Origin: Macrocystis pyrifera
Taxonomy: Eukaryota; Sar; Phaeophyceae; Laminariales; Laminariaceae
Assembly: GCA_031763025.1 (NCBI GenBank)
Contig: JASSKH010000001.1
Location: forward strand, 14,155,265 to 14,219,264
Reading direction: 5' to 3'
DNA: 64,000 nucleotides
Both the position numbers and the translations under genes were made by a program. Below are positions 44,767 to 56,700 of this stretch, one piece after another. Under the pieces are notes generated by a model. The model saw only the letters and a program-made list of their open reading frames with translations. It was not told the origin of the DNA and searched no databases. Positions within the stretch are counted from its first letter, which is position 1, and each line of letters opens with the position of its first letter.

Positions 44767-45930
44767 ATGGCCTGTCCGCATAATGTATGTGCAGATGGAG
44801 GATGGCAAAAAAAGCGAGACACCACTGTGTGCTGCAGGCAGTGCGCGGGAGAGGGGGTGAACGAGTGCAGGTTCTGCGCCGGAACGGGCCTTTTCAAGGT
44901 AGGATAACCAAGCAAGTGGAGGTTTGCCGGGGGTTAGTTAAAGCATATGGTTCGCGGCGCAGAGGAGGTCGAGATGAAGCAGTACGCCGCCATCCCATGG
45001 ATGCTCAGAATCCGGAAGCGCGAGCACGTCTACTGTAGTAGGGCCTACAGATGTTTTCCGCGTCCCATTGCTTGGCGCGGTCGACCTCCTGCGTGCGCGA
45101 GCCCCCCCGGCGCATCGGGTGTTGCCGACTCTGTTGGTGACCACAGCAGTCAACGATCGAGAGGCAATGAATAAGACAAGGGGTGAACCGGGATTTCCAT
45201 GACTCCCCTCCCACCCCTATCCCTTTTGCCGAGACTGTAAGGTGTATGCAGCCGCGTCGACCAGAAAGTTGTGTTCGCGTAAAGCATGTTTCTTCTGGGG
45301 GGTGGAAGGGGGGTGTTGTCGTGGCATGGACGAGTTAGTCTGTGTTGGTTATTTCTTCTACGGTATACGGCTCTAGGGAAGCGCCTTGAGCTTTGGGCGG
45401 AAAGGCCGCGGGTGCTGCTGGACGGGCGTTGCAAAGCAAATATTGGAGGGAACGCGCCCGTCGTCAGGCTCAATCAAGAGATGCAACGAAGCACGAGTTT
45501 CCTCTCAAGCTCATGCGACTGCGATATTTCCCCTTGTCGCTATTAATTATAAAAATCACGTACAAAGTTGGCGAGTTTTTTTTTTTTTTTCTACGGCAAG
45601 CCATTCGCGTACAGGTAGATACCGACAAGGGGTGAATACATCGTCGTGTCTTTCGGATGCCCTTTTTTTAGTCCTGTTGTGTTTTTTGTACCAGGTCTGT
45701 ATTTTGCTCTCGCCAACGCTAACCCCGTCGTATTTGTCGTTGTTGTCGCCGCCGCTGCCCAGATCGGGAACGATCTCATCGTCCACCCGACGTCGGGACG
45801 ACCTCCACCATGCCCCGTCTGCAAGAGCAAGGGGGAAGAAGTGTGCACGCGGTGTAAAGGCGCGGGGAGGATAGCGGCGTGGTTGCTTCGTAGCGAGAGA
45901 TCTGGCGACTTGTGGGGAGATCGAGGGTGA
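44767..45930 (+). CDS. DnaJ-type cysteine-rich zinc-finger small protein
   Basis: Two phase-0 exons, 44767-44898 and 45763-45930 (TGA), give about 99 residues. Four Cys pairs are visible: CRQCAGEG, CRFCAGTG, CPVCKSKG and CTRCKGAG. These are the CxxCxGxG-type units of the DnaJ central domain, which bind two zinc ions. There is no J domain, so it belongs with small DnaJ-zinc-finger proteins. Several of those in plants and algae act in plastids as assembly factors or reductases; the role here is inferred. The ATG at 44767 gives an ungapped N-terminus. GTATGTGCAG| at 44794 would also serve as an acceptor, so this could be an internal exon of a longer gene with an upstream targeting peptide. Confidence 0.65.
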
Positions 45931-47236
45931 ACACACGACGCTCCTCCTAGTGTCCTCGCGGAAGAAACATAGAGAAAAGACAGTTATTCTTTCTCGTGGC
46001 GTTGATGGCAGGACGAGTCGTTTCAGAAGCGTTATGCGACCGAAAACGGGAAGTCCGTGCAGTTATGTACTGTTTGCTGCTGGCATTCGGTATTTTGAAA
46101 GGCTGCTGCATGCGACGTCTTTGTATATTTTTTTCTTCCTCTCCCATCACACATTACTAATTGGCGTTCCCTCGCATTCCGTGTACTTTGTTTTTTTCGT
46201 GTAGCGAAGATGACAGACCAGTAGGATTCCCATGGATGTATATTCGGCACGCTTTGTAATGGTGTGGAGGTGAACGGATAGCAGGCGACATTATTGGATA
46301 TGTACGGTACATGTCTGACTAATTATCAAGTAAAACAGTTCGTCGATGAGCCGATCCAGTCGCAGATTGACCACTTCATTTCCGGCTGCTTCGCTCATTC
46401 CTCACTGGCTTGATGCTGTCTCACCGCTGCCCCCGTCGGAAGATATGTAGAGAGAAGTAGGGAAGCGTTGTATATTTTTCCCGTTCGGCATGTGGGAGGG
46501 GAAGAGGGGACACAACCATGCTTCCAGCTCGCGATCAGGCGTCGTGTATCGCGTGTTGGGGAAACCTTGTCAATATTAACTGTTGTTGCTCGCGAACGAG
46601 GATGCGTTCGAAAGCTATAGACCCCGGCGTGGTGTTTTTTTCGTCTTGTTATGGGAAGCCATGACGAAATCGTCTTGATAAAATACAAGGAATTTATCAC
46701 GATTTTTCTTTGTTATGACGTACCAGGTACGTAAATTCCTCAGCCGTGTGTCTGCTGTAGGAAATAGTTTCATCGCTATGAATAGTCCAGGCGCAGCGTT
46801 GCGATTTTATTATTGTAAGACGCAGATGACCCAGTCTAGGCGCAGTGTTGAGTGTTGTGATTACCTCAGAGGGTTGAGTTGAAGGTCCTCACGAAAGACC
46901 CACCGTGAACATATCATACGTCGGGAGGGGAATAAGGACATTAGAGTGGTGCGTCGTAGTTGGAAAATCGATGGTGTCTGGAAAATTCAAACCAAAATAG
47001 TCAAACTCCTCCCCTTTATGCAAGGCCCCGGCATGGTAGAGAAATAGCGTATGGATCAGGCACAATAAAGGGGACGATCGGTGGGAAGGATAGAAGTTTT
47101 TTTTTAACCAACGGGACAGCGCCGAAATATTCAGCGGTCCGGAGGTCTGGGGGTATTGTGGACGCCAAGATGCCGACGACGATTGAGTGATCGCGCGTGC
47201 AGAGAGTGTACACCAGTGGCAGACAATGCCTAGACA

Positions 47237-47845
47237 GTGCCATGGCGCAATAGACCAATATTACGACGTCTAGTAAACCCGACATTGCGTGGACGTTGTG
47301 GCGATCCATTGAGGAGGAGTCCGTCCACCCGTGCAAACGTGACATCTGTCCGGTGTCCCATGCTAACCCGAGCGCGTGTGAAGAGGCTTCACGATGCCGG
47401 GATGCTCATGCTAGATAGAGCACGCGTTGTTTTTTGTCCCGTGGAGAAGGAAGCCGTCCGCCGTCCGAAAATGTGCATCTCCCGTACACACACTGCCTTT
47501 CGCCCACTTGTAAACATATTGTGGATGCTCTCTTCCCTCATTAGCAGGACCGCTCTCGGTGTTTGCGGTTTCCTGCACATGCACCCCAATGTGTCAGCTT
47601 CATTCCTTGCGCCGACGGCGTTGCCAATTTTTACGTGGCAGCCTCTTTTTTTAACTAGCGTCCCACCCGTGTCCTACCGCTGCGCCGAAAGGGACCGAGC
47701 AGGGTTCGAGGCGGTGGCGCACGCGGGTGGCGGTTATCCTCCACATACTGTTGTGCACAACCTCGCTACAGGAGACCAGTCTCCACTTTTTCCGTGCTCG
47801 CCGCAGAGTGTGAACCCTCACGTCAACCCGCACGGCTACGGGTAG
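47237..47845 (+). CDS. hypothetical open frame of 202 codons
   Basis: An uninterrupted frame ends at TAG 47843-47845. The N-terminal part is Arg-rich, the middle hydrophobic (PLVNILWMLSSLISRTALGV), and the C-terminal part Gly/Pro/His-rich (ending NPHVNPHGYG). No splice support or family was found. It is longer than most chance frames nearby, but no codon bias is obvious. Only the last 60 or so codons look like a terminal exon. Confidence 0.3.
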   Translation: MPWRNRPILRRLVNPTLRGRCGDPLRRSPSTRANVTSVRCPMLTRARVKRLHDAGMLMLDRARVVFCPVEKEAVRRPKMCISRTHTAFRPLVNILWMLSSLISRTALGVCGFLHMHPNVSASFLAPTALPIFTWQPLFLTSVPPVSYRCAERDRAGFEAVAHAGGGYPPHTVVHNLATGDQSPLFPCSPQSVNPHVNPHGYG

Positions 47846-47874
47846 TATAAATCAAGACTCTGCCTGCACTGGTC

Positions 47875-48135
47875 GTCGCTGGATCGCTGGAGCAACATCA
47901 TCATCCACTGGGATCGCCATCATTATCTTCGGTGGGATCGCTGGAGCAACATCTTCATTGCCTGGGTTTACCATTTTCGTCGTTATTGGGATCGCTTCAG
48001 CAACAAGTTCATTGCTTGGAATAGCTATCATCCTAATTGCAGCCAGGGATCACAGTTGTCGTCATCGCTGGAGTAACATCGGCATTGCCTGGGTTCATCA
48101 TCATCGCTTGGGATCGCCGTCGTCATCATCATGGA
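47875..48135 (+). repeat. degenerate minisatellite (GGATCGC-GGAGCAACAT units)
   Basis: Units of about 50-66 bp carry GGGATCGC(T/C), GGAGCAACATC, TCATTGCCTGGG and CATCATC. Four to five imperfect copies. Peptides in all frames simply repeat. Confidence 0.75.
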
Positions 48136-48645
48136 CCGCAGGAGTTTGTCGTCCCCCGGGGTCGTTCATTGCCCGGACGCTGTGTCCGGAAACGCCGTAC
48201 AGTTATCGTGGGATTGCCCGGACGTCGTCTTCGGAATCGTCTCATACATATAGATATCGAGGGGTCGGCGGAGAGGCGTCGCAGAGAGAGGTCATCCGGG
48301 ATTAGGTCACAGCACTATCTTTAGAACAGGAGCCACCGAGGTATTATTTAATAATATCACCAGGCATCTGAGCGCGGGATCGTCGAGAAGACGTTTCCAA
48401 AGATCGCCCCAAACATTAGTGCGTTACATTGCCCACATTATACATCTCGGAATCGTTTCGTACAGCACTGCCGTTCGACGCGGCTGCCGGCGCTTCCGGA
48501 GTTGGCGCAACAGAGAAAACGGGGGGTCGCCGAAGTGCTTTTCGGGACCGGTCGACGTTGTCATGTTTTGGAATTGGCGGGGGAGAATATCTTCTGGAAT
48601 TGCCGTATCGTCATCATTCACCCTCCGCTAAAGGCAAGAACCAGC

Positions 48646-48775
48646 CGGAGTGTTACAAGGCTTAGATCGGGTAGGCGATCGGTTAACCTTTTACCAGCAG
48701 CCCAACGGACTAAGACCTTAACAAATGGCGTCGTCGGCAGGACATGGGGCCGAAGTTCGAAAAGCAGCGTGTCAA
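48646..48775 (+). repeat. SINE-like repeat, copy 1 (degenerate)
   Basis: Begins GAGTGTTACAAGGCTTAGAT and GGCGATCGGTTAACC, then has GGCGTCGTCGGCAGGACATG and GGGCCGAAGTTCG. The first part matches 52525-52570 and the second part 52340-52375, joining this copy to both others. Confidence 0.6.
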
Positions 48776-49631
48776 AATAGCGGCGGAAATTCTATCGTAA
48801 AAAAATAAACTTCCAGAGATTAAGGTCACCTGGAAACCTGGGGATGGGGGGTGGATGGTGCCTTAAGAAACGTCATTCTTTTAGACTGCCGCTGAGTAAT
48901 ACACCGTATCATGCGTAATCCCACTTAGTAGCTGATAGGTGTATGAAACGCTCGTCCAACCGTCCAACCTAACTCTATAAAAAAAGGGTATACAACGGGG
49001 AACATCACGCCATTACCCTTGATTGGGCTGCATTTTACTGTTTTTCTCCGAAGAAGAGGTGGTTTGACGCGCTGGATATACTCTTGCATGTATCTTCGTA
49101 GACACCCAAAACCCTTCTTGATGCCTGACTCTGTCTCGCGGTGGAAGAAGTAGAAGGGGGGTCGTTCCCGACGTTGGCTTATTATTTTGTTCCAAAACTG
49201 GCGAAAACCCTCGTTCGATTACTACATACAGTAAATTAGTGGACGACTGACAGCCCGTGTCGTGCGGTGACAGACTCCACCAGTAGTATATCATAGAGCG
49301 CTAAAAGTACGACGACTACACATAATATGTCATACAACCAACACATCAACAACAACAGCAGAACGGTACGGCCCTCTGTGGTAGCGTGCTGTTGTGTAAA
49401 AGGCCTGTCAGCCAAACAGAAACGTTGCGATTTGCCCTGGTACCCGGCAAGATATGTATACGCCTGATGCAGAACTCAGCAGTACCGGTGCCCGGTATGT
49501 ATGTCGTTGTACCCGTCACGTTTTTTTTTTTTTGCTCTTCCCATTTATAAATAAAATTCAAAGAACAACAACGAACGGCCGTGAGATCGAGTTAGTTATT
49601 ATATCCATCCTTCTTTCATCTCTCCCTCCTA

Positions 49632-49736
49632 TTACGGGAGTCCATAGTTAACAGGACCTATGGTGTACATAAAAACCTATATATTTGCCTATTTTTACTA
49701 ACAAAATTTGGTCCCGTTAACTATGGACCCCCGTAA
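49632..49736. mobile_element. MITE copy 6, 105 bp, TA-flanked
   Basis: Terminal repeats TTACGGGAGTCCATAGTTAA and the complementary CCCCCGTAA end, with TA on both sides (49630-49631, 49737-49738). The core matches copies 1 and 4 closely. Confidence 0.9.
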
Positions 49737-49904
49737 TACTACTGCTGTAGTAATGGTGACGCAGATCCGGTCCGTGCCTTCATTTTTATCGGGATATTAT
49801 TACTTCAGCCTTTTCTTTTTCGTCGACTCGTGTCGGGTTTCGGTGGGAGATATATATACCAGGTACCAGGTACGTACGTAACTCAGATCCGGGGTCACAC
49901 ATTA

Positions 49905-50005
49905 TTACGGGGGGTCAGAGTAAATAGGACCTACGGTGCAGACAAAAAGCTACATATTTTCCTATTTTTACATACAATATTTGGTCCTATTTACTATGGT
50001 CCCCA
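49905..50005. mobile_element. MITE copy 7 (right end eroded)
   Basis: TTACGGGGGGTCAGAGTAAA at the left after TA, core ATATTTTCCTATTTTTACAT, then GGTCCTATTTACTATGGTCC followed by CCAGAAAG instead of CCCGTAA. The flanks of copies 6 and 7 share GTGCCTTCATTTTTATCG (49778 and 50033). The two insertions therefore lie in, or carry, a small direct duplication. Confidence 0.8.
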
Positions 50006-50798
50006 GAAAGAGCAGGCTCTCCTACTACGTTCGTGCCTTCATTTTTATCGCGAGGAGACTTCAGCCTCCTCTTCCCTTGTCGACTCGCGTTGAATTTCGA
50101 TGAAAGGTATGCATGCACCACGTACCGTATACTATAACGAAGATAACACACCCTCCGGGACGAATTTCCATGACGAGTTCCTGAAAAACTGGAGAGGGTG
50201 TGTTACACGCAACGAAAATAATATTCACAGTGGCACTTGGGAAGATCTCGTCGAGACATCTTCCCATATCTTGACACATCGCTCTCGGCGTATTCAGTAA
50301 GCCCTTCCCGTTCTCGAGAGAATCAGCTCGGAAATTCGTTCAAGGGGGCGTGTTATCTTGCGTGTTTTATTATATGAGTATAAACGTCGTACGGTACCAA
50401 GGTTAGAAATACTTTGTACTCGTACTCGTATCAGCGAAGATTAAAGATTTGGAAGATATTGCCACTGGTTTTCGTGTGTTATTTCGCTGTGTAAAGTATC
50501 AAGTAAAATGTTGTAACCGTTTTTTCTTGTGGTTTTTTAAGGATCCAACGGAACAAGTTCTACGTACGTACCGTGTCACAATACATCACTTTTTGATGCG
50601 CTCGACCTGCTCCGCCCCACCACCGGGCACTCGATGCTGTGCTGAGACAGCATCCCTATCCGCTCCGCCTCGGCCCGAGCTCACTAAGCTCACGCACAGG
50701 AACGAACCGTCCATCACTGCTGTTTTGCTCTGTCTAGCACCATCTATCTATCAACCAGGTACCATCCACGCTACTACAGTACACCAACCGGCAGAACG

Positions 50799-53700
50799 AT
50801 GAAGGCTTTCTTCGCGCCCAAGAACAAGAGTGCGTTCCTCCTGCGCGCAGTAGCAGCAGCGGCAGCAGCAGCCCTGCTCATCACGAGAGCGCTTGGAAAC
50901 GCGGACGCCCAGGATGGCGGCGGCGGCGGCGGTGGCAGCATTTGGGACAAGTTTCCCGACGTGATTACCTCGTGCGACTTTGGCGGGGACAGAGAGTTGG
51001 AACTTGGCGGCACCCTTACCTTCCTCAGGCCCATCCACTGCACCACGCCTACGGTGAGGTTTTGTTCGTTTTCAAAGGCGTGCGCCTTTAGTAGCGGCGA
51101 GGGGGGAGGAGTGCCGGCTAGATGTAACCTCTTGGATCTGAACAGCGAAAAAATGTAGGGAGTCGAAGAAGTACGAGCGCTGGGCAAAGACATGAGGATG
51201 TATGTGTACCGATACACCTGGCACTCGTACTGCTTAAAAAACTGTACGCGAAGCTCCTAGTAGACGGGATGGAAAGCCGACAAAACAAAAAAAACGATGC
51301 TGTGTCCTGTCCGTTTTGCCCTCTACAGCAGTAGGCCAACAGTGTGTGTTTGTCCCTCTGCTCTGTGCGCAAAGGGTGCTTTAGAGCACGTGCATACATA
51401 CTCGTAGGAGACCGCGGTCAGACCCCTTGGCTTACCGCCTTCTACACGAAAGCTACTGGCTGTAGTATGCTATGGCCATAGACGGGTCTCCTATTGTTAT
51501 CTATTAATGGCATCTTGTCGTGTGAGAAGAAAGGCGGATACACCACAGCAGAATGGCCTACTACGGCAGTAATACCTGGCCCATACGTATATAGGGCGGG
51601 TATACGTACGTTGGTACAGACAGCAGTAATATGCCTCCCTGCAAAATCTTGTTGTCCTTTGACCTTGATTGGTTGACCGAACTTTGGCGGCATGTGGCCA
51701 CGGTACTGCTGTGCTGATATACATACACTCTACACCCGAACACGCGAAGTAAAACGCCCGTTCGTGCGTTGTGGGTTTGCTGTATAGACTACGAGTATTA
51801 ATAGCAGCATAGGTTGGAAACCCGAGCTGCAAGAAGAAGGCGTTTTTTTTTATCTACAGCACGGCGTTAAAGTACCATTAACGGTACCGTACCAGTATCA
51901 ATTTATTAATAGGGTTGTTGCGGTTTCACGCTGTTTTTTTGGATCCACATTGCTGTTGCACTCACCGGGCAGATGATCTAGTAACAGGTCATTCCCACTT
52001 CATGATCTACGGTACGAGATCTTTCAAGGTACTGTACGTAGTATTGAATCCATTACCGATCTATATGATCTACAGTCTGTAGCTCATGCCGCCGGGTGCC
52101 GTATAATCTGCGATGATCTAGGAAATAAATGTTTTCTGGCTTGGATCTGTTATTATGCAGACCCTGCCCAATACTTCATAGCGACAGGCTGGGATCTACT
52201 ACTACTAGTACAAGAGTGTAGATGATTCACAGTAGACCGTGACCTGTCCGATATGTGCTGTAATGATTATCCTTGGTGGGGTAGTCGATCGATATTTTGC
52301 CCCCAAAGCTCAGTGTTAATAGTTAACACCTCCACATTTGGCGTCATCGGCAGGACACGGGTTCGAATCTCACTTCGAACGTTTGTTCATAGAAACACTC
52401 GCGCGTGTGCCCCTAAAAACATATCTCCCTGGTTCCCCAGGGATTGAAACAAAGCGGGTAGGTCAGCGTACAGCCGTATACGGTACCGACGCCCTAAAAT
52501 ATCCCGCCATTCAGAGGGGGGAGAGTGTTACAAGGATTACCCTGGGCTAGGTAATCGATCGGTCTTTTACTCCTATGGCTCAGTAGGTAACACCCTCACA
52601 GCAGTTGGGCCCAGGTTCAGTGTTGCATACTGTCGTAAACCAGATACCTTTATCAGGTAAATCCCATCGGTGACCTGATATGATCTGTAGTTTCGAAGGG
52701 TACAGCGCCTCCTTCCCCAAGTTTCATACCAGGTACCTCGGTACGTTTGTCAGCGTATCCTCGAACAGCAAGGAAGCGTGGTGGGTTGGCATCCAGCTAA
52801 ACCAGCGTGATGTATACACAGCGTCCCTCAGGTGGCCTGGTGGCACGCACATCGCCTTGCAGGGGAGCTCTACGGATCTGTCCGTAAATAAATGTGAGGA
52901 CCGCTTTGTTTGGTACTGAAGTAAAGTAAAAACCAAAAGCTTCCCATTTTTTTTGCGGTATACTGGTATATTACAGAGCACTTACCAAGAGAACGAGCAT
53001 TACTTGTAAGTAAGGTACTCACACACCTTGGTGTACCAACCAAGATGCTCACAATCATTCGCAATTTTCACGAAGGCATGCGGGCTCGCGTGCGTGCGGA
53101 TGACGGTGAACACTCGGACTGGTTCAATGTAACCCAGGGGCTGCGGCAAGGCTGCGTACTATCGCCGTTACTGTTCAACGTGTTCTTCGCCGCTGCGATA
53201 CACATCGTGCTGGTACGCCTCAGCAAAGACGAATGCATCGTAAGGGATTTGGTTCATCTCGAAGAGGACAGGGTTATCGGAAAAGAGGAACCGTTGGCAT
53301 GCGTGCAAAGGGCTGTGTGGGGCATGTTGTATGCAGACGACGCAGGAATAGTCTCGAAGTCGGCGGAAGGCCTTGCAAGAATGATGACAGTCATCGTGAC
53401 TGTCTTCGAAGCAGTAGGTCTCACGGTATCCGAGAAGAAGACAGAGACGATGCTCCTACGAACACCGGATCAGACGTTTACCACCTCACCGCTCGCGATC
53501 GAAGCTGCAGGCCAAAAGTATAAACAGACGACCCAGTTTTTATACCTAGGAGGCATTATCCACGAGAACGCTGACCTCTCCTTCGAAATCGAGCGACGAA
53601 TCCGTCTGATGCGCGCATGCCTCAAACGGTATGGTCCGGAACTGTACGATAGGACGAACGCACCGCATAGTCTGAAAGTCCGGATGCTGAAGGCCGAGGT

Positions 53701-56700
53701 GATTGAGACCTTGCTGTACGGTTGCGTGACGTGGACCCTCAATGCGGACCACTTCGCCAAGCTTCGATCAGTCCACCACGAAGTCCTTCTGCGAGTCATT
53801 GGTTTCCAGCGCCGACTACGCACCGACCACACCACCCTCTCGTATGCGAAGGCGCTCAGGATAACACGATGCGAAAGTATCGAAACGACCATCCGTAAAC
53901 GGCGACTCTTCTTTGCGGGGGCTGTGGTGCGGCAACACGAGGGGCGATTGCCCAGTCGGTTGATGTTCGGGACGATCGCTGGTGGGGGGAGCCCGAAACC
54001 AGGCGGGCAGCCCAAGACTTGGCCTAGGGCCATTGCTGAGGACCTTAGAGTGTTCAAAGCCACCGAGGGATCAACGGAAGACTCCCCCTTAGTCTTTGGA
54101 GTTGGAACCGCACTGTGGCCCACTGCAGCAAAACGGACGGGAAAGTGGTACCGGGGAATCCTCGAAGCAGCTGAACAGTTCATGGGCAGGTGGCACGAGG
54201 CTGAGGCAAAGCTGAGTAGACAGCGCCGTGCATCCGCTGCAGGTAGTGTTAGAGGGAATGGGGGGAGGGGTAACAGCAGGAGGGGTAGAAGGAACACCGT
54301 ACAAGTGTATGGGGGCAGGGGGGGGGAAGAGGAGGAGTAGAAGGGAAACCGCGGTAGAAGAGAGTAGCAGAGAGACCGCAGATAGGATAGCAAGGTACCA
54401 GGCCGACTAATAGGTTGGACTTTTCTTTGCTACTCGTACCGCCAACTGCTGCGGCCGTTCGGTATGTATTTTGATTTTTTTCCCTTCTTATCCTTATGAA
54501 AGAAGTGCTACATAGTGGGTGGGTGACGAGCGTATTTTGGCCCACTCATTATTGCTCTTTTTACTCAGTTAATAAGTGTTCACCGGGATGCATAGTCCCC
54601 TTTTTCCTTCTCGTATCTTTCCCCTTGCACGTCCCTTTTGGCTCATGCTCGGGGTAAGTACGTATGCGTCTGAGCTTTGGCTTCCCATTTTATTTATTTA
54701 TTTGGGATTCTTCTCCTTTTCTTTTTCTTTTTCTTGTTCTTTTTCGGTTTGGTTTCTTCGTTGCTTCTCTTTCTTTATGGTGTCTTTTGGTTGCTGGCGT
54801 GTGTATGTATGTTGTGTCGGCCGCACCTAGTGCGAAGGCATGGTATTGCGTAGGCTATTAATGCATTACGGTGTGTTATCTCTGTGTCGTAGTCTGTGAC
54901 CACAGAGCTCGTATCTTTCTAGGGTGAAGAATCAGCACGGACACTAGGCTTGCTGGATGTCGACGAGTAGAAGAACGGTTTAATGTGAAGAAACACACAC
55001 ACACCGTAAACCCAGACTAAGATGTAGTATGTATCTTTCACATGTCGGACAGATCATCTACGGATAGATCATATATATAAATCATCTACAGATAGAGCAT
55101 CTACTGTATATCATCTACATCATAACCTGCTGTTGTTACGTGTTACGCAGGGTATGTATAGTACAGATCCAACCCAAGAAACACGTCCTACAGTTAGCGG
55201 ACAATGCAGACTATGCGACTCCAGCCCGGCAACCTGAGCTATTAATAGATCGTGCAGATCAAGAACACATCTTCCCTGAAAGATCTACAAGCAGTAGAGC
55301 ATCAAATGGAGATCAATGATCCGTCCAAGGGTGTGTTTGTTATCTTCCGAACCGCGTTGCCAAATATCGTTTTTATGCGTCGTCGTCGGAGAGAGATTTC
55401 TCCCCTCGGCCGGATACGGTCTTTTTCTGTTTTAGTTTTTCAACCCCTCATTCAGCGGGCGTTTCTGGCAATAACACTGTCCGTGACGCCTAGGCCTCAC
55501 TACGAGGTGTGGGGAAATCTATAGCCTCATTACGTTGTTTCGAACAGCCGCATCTTCGACCTCTTTTCCGGTCTCTTCGGATAATTCCAGTATCATCCAT
55601 TGACTGTCGTGTGGTCTGCATGTACGACTATTCAGGTTGGGCTAATGTGATATGCTATAGTATTGGGCTTTAAAAGCGGTTAAGAGATAGCCCGTAGTAT
55701 CAAAGCCCTGAATACCCTAAGAGTATTCCCGGGCTCTGAAGTTTCCTTTGCAGTACAATGGTTAGGATAGCCGACAGGAGAAGAGTAGACACGCGCCCGA
55801 AGAAAGTTCCTCGGACAAGTGTCTTTACCCGTCCAGCGGGTTAATAGAAGGAGAGCAGAGTGGGCTTGATGCCTTGAATCAACCCCCTATCGATTCACTC
55901 TCTCGATAGCTCCCTTGTCTTGTCATGAGGGATAATGCGACAACATATTGTACAAGAAGAAGTCTACTGAACAAGAGAAGCTGCTTTCCTAGCCAGTTCC
56001 AATAGTGCCTGCATTCCATTCCCTTACCACGATAACCGGGCTATACTGCATACCACTCTGTACCAAATTATGAGGACGTAATTGTATTCAATAGCAATGT
56101 TAAAAATATCCTTATATCTCGGGACAAATTAGTACATACTTATATCGCAGCCTCCGGCGGATCTCCGGAGTGTCTCCCCCATATGTTTACCCTATTTCTC
56201 CCTATTTTGATACTACGCTGTACCCGGGCTCCTTAGCTATTACCGCCTACGAGGGTATAGTCACCCCGGACGACCAAGCCTCCGGATTGTACAGCACAAT
56301 TCGACTCCTCCAACTTCGAGTTAGTTGAAGAGGTGCAGCAGTTAGATGTCGTGCACTGCAGTTACAGTAGTATCTGGTACCAGGTAGTACCTGTATTCCT
56401 GGGGGGACATAGTAACTAAGTATGGTGTATAAACATACGGAGATGCAAGGTTTTTGGGTCCATGTATTTGGTCCTGATGTCTGCCTGGTATGTATTACAA
56501 TATGTATTAGTTTCGCCCCCCGTAATAGTTACCAGTATATTGTACTACCCGAGACTGTTCCTTTTCCTCGACCGCCGTTTTTCTCTCCTTCTCCGCGCTT
56601 GCCACAACTGGAGTAATGCGGCAACCGTTCTCGAACTACTACCCAGGTACTGTTTGTGTTGTTGCGCGTGTGTGTACGCCATGTACGCATCGAACCTCCC

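Noticed and set aside
47016..47345. Minus-strand 109-codon frame
   Set aside because: It overlaps other frames, has no splice or domain support, and its hydrophobic composition fits chance.
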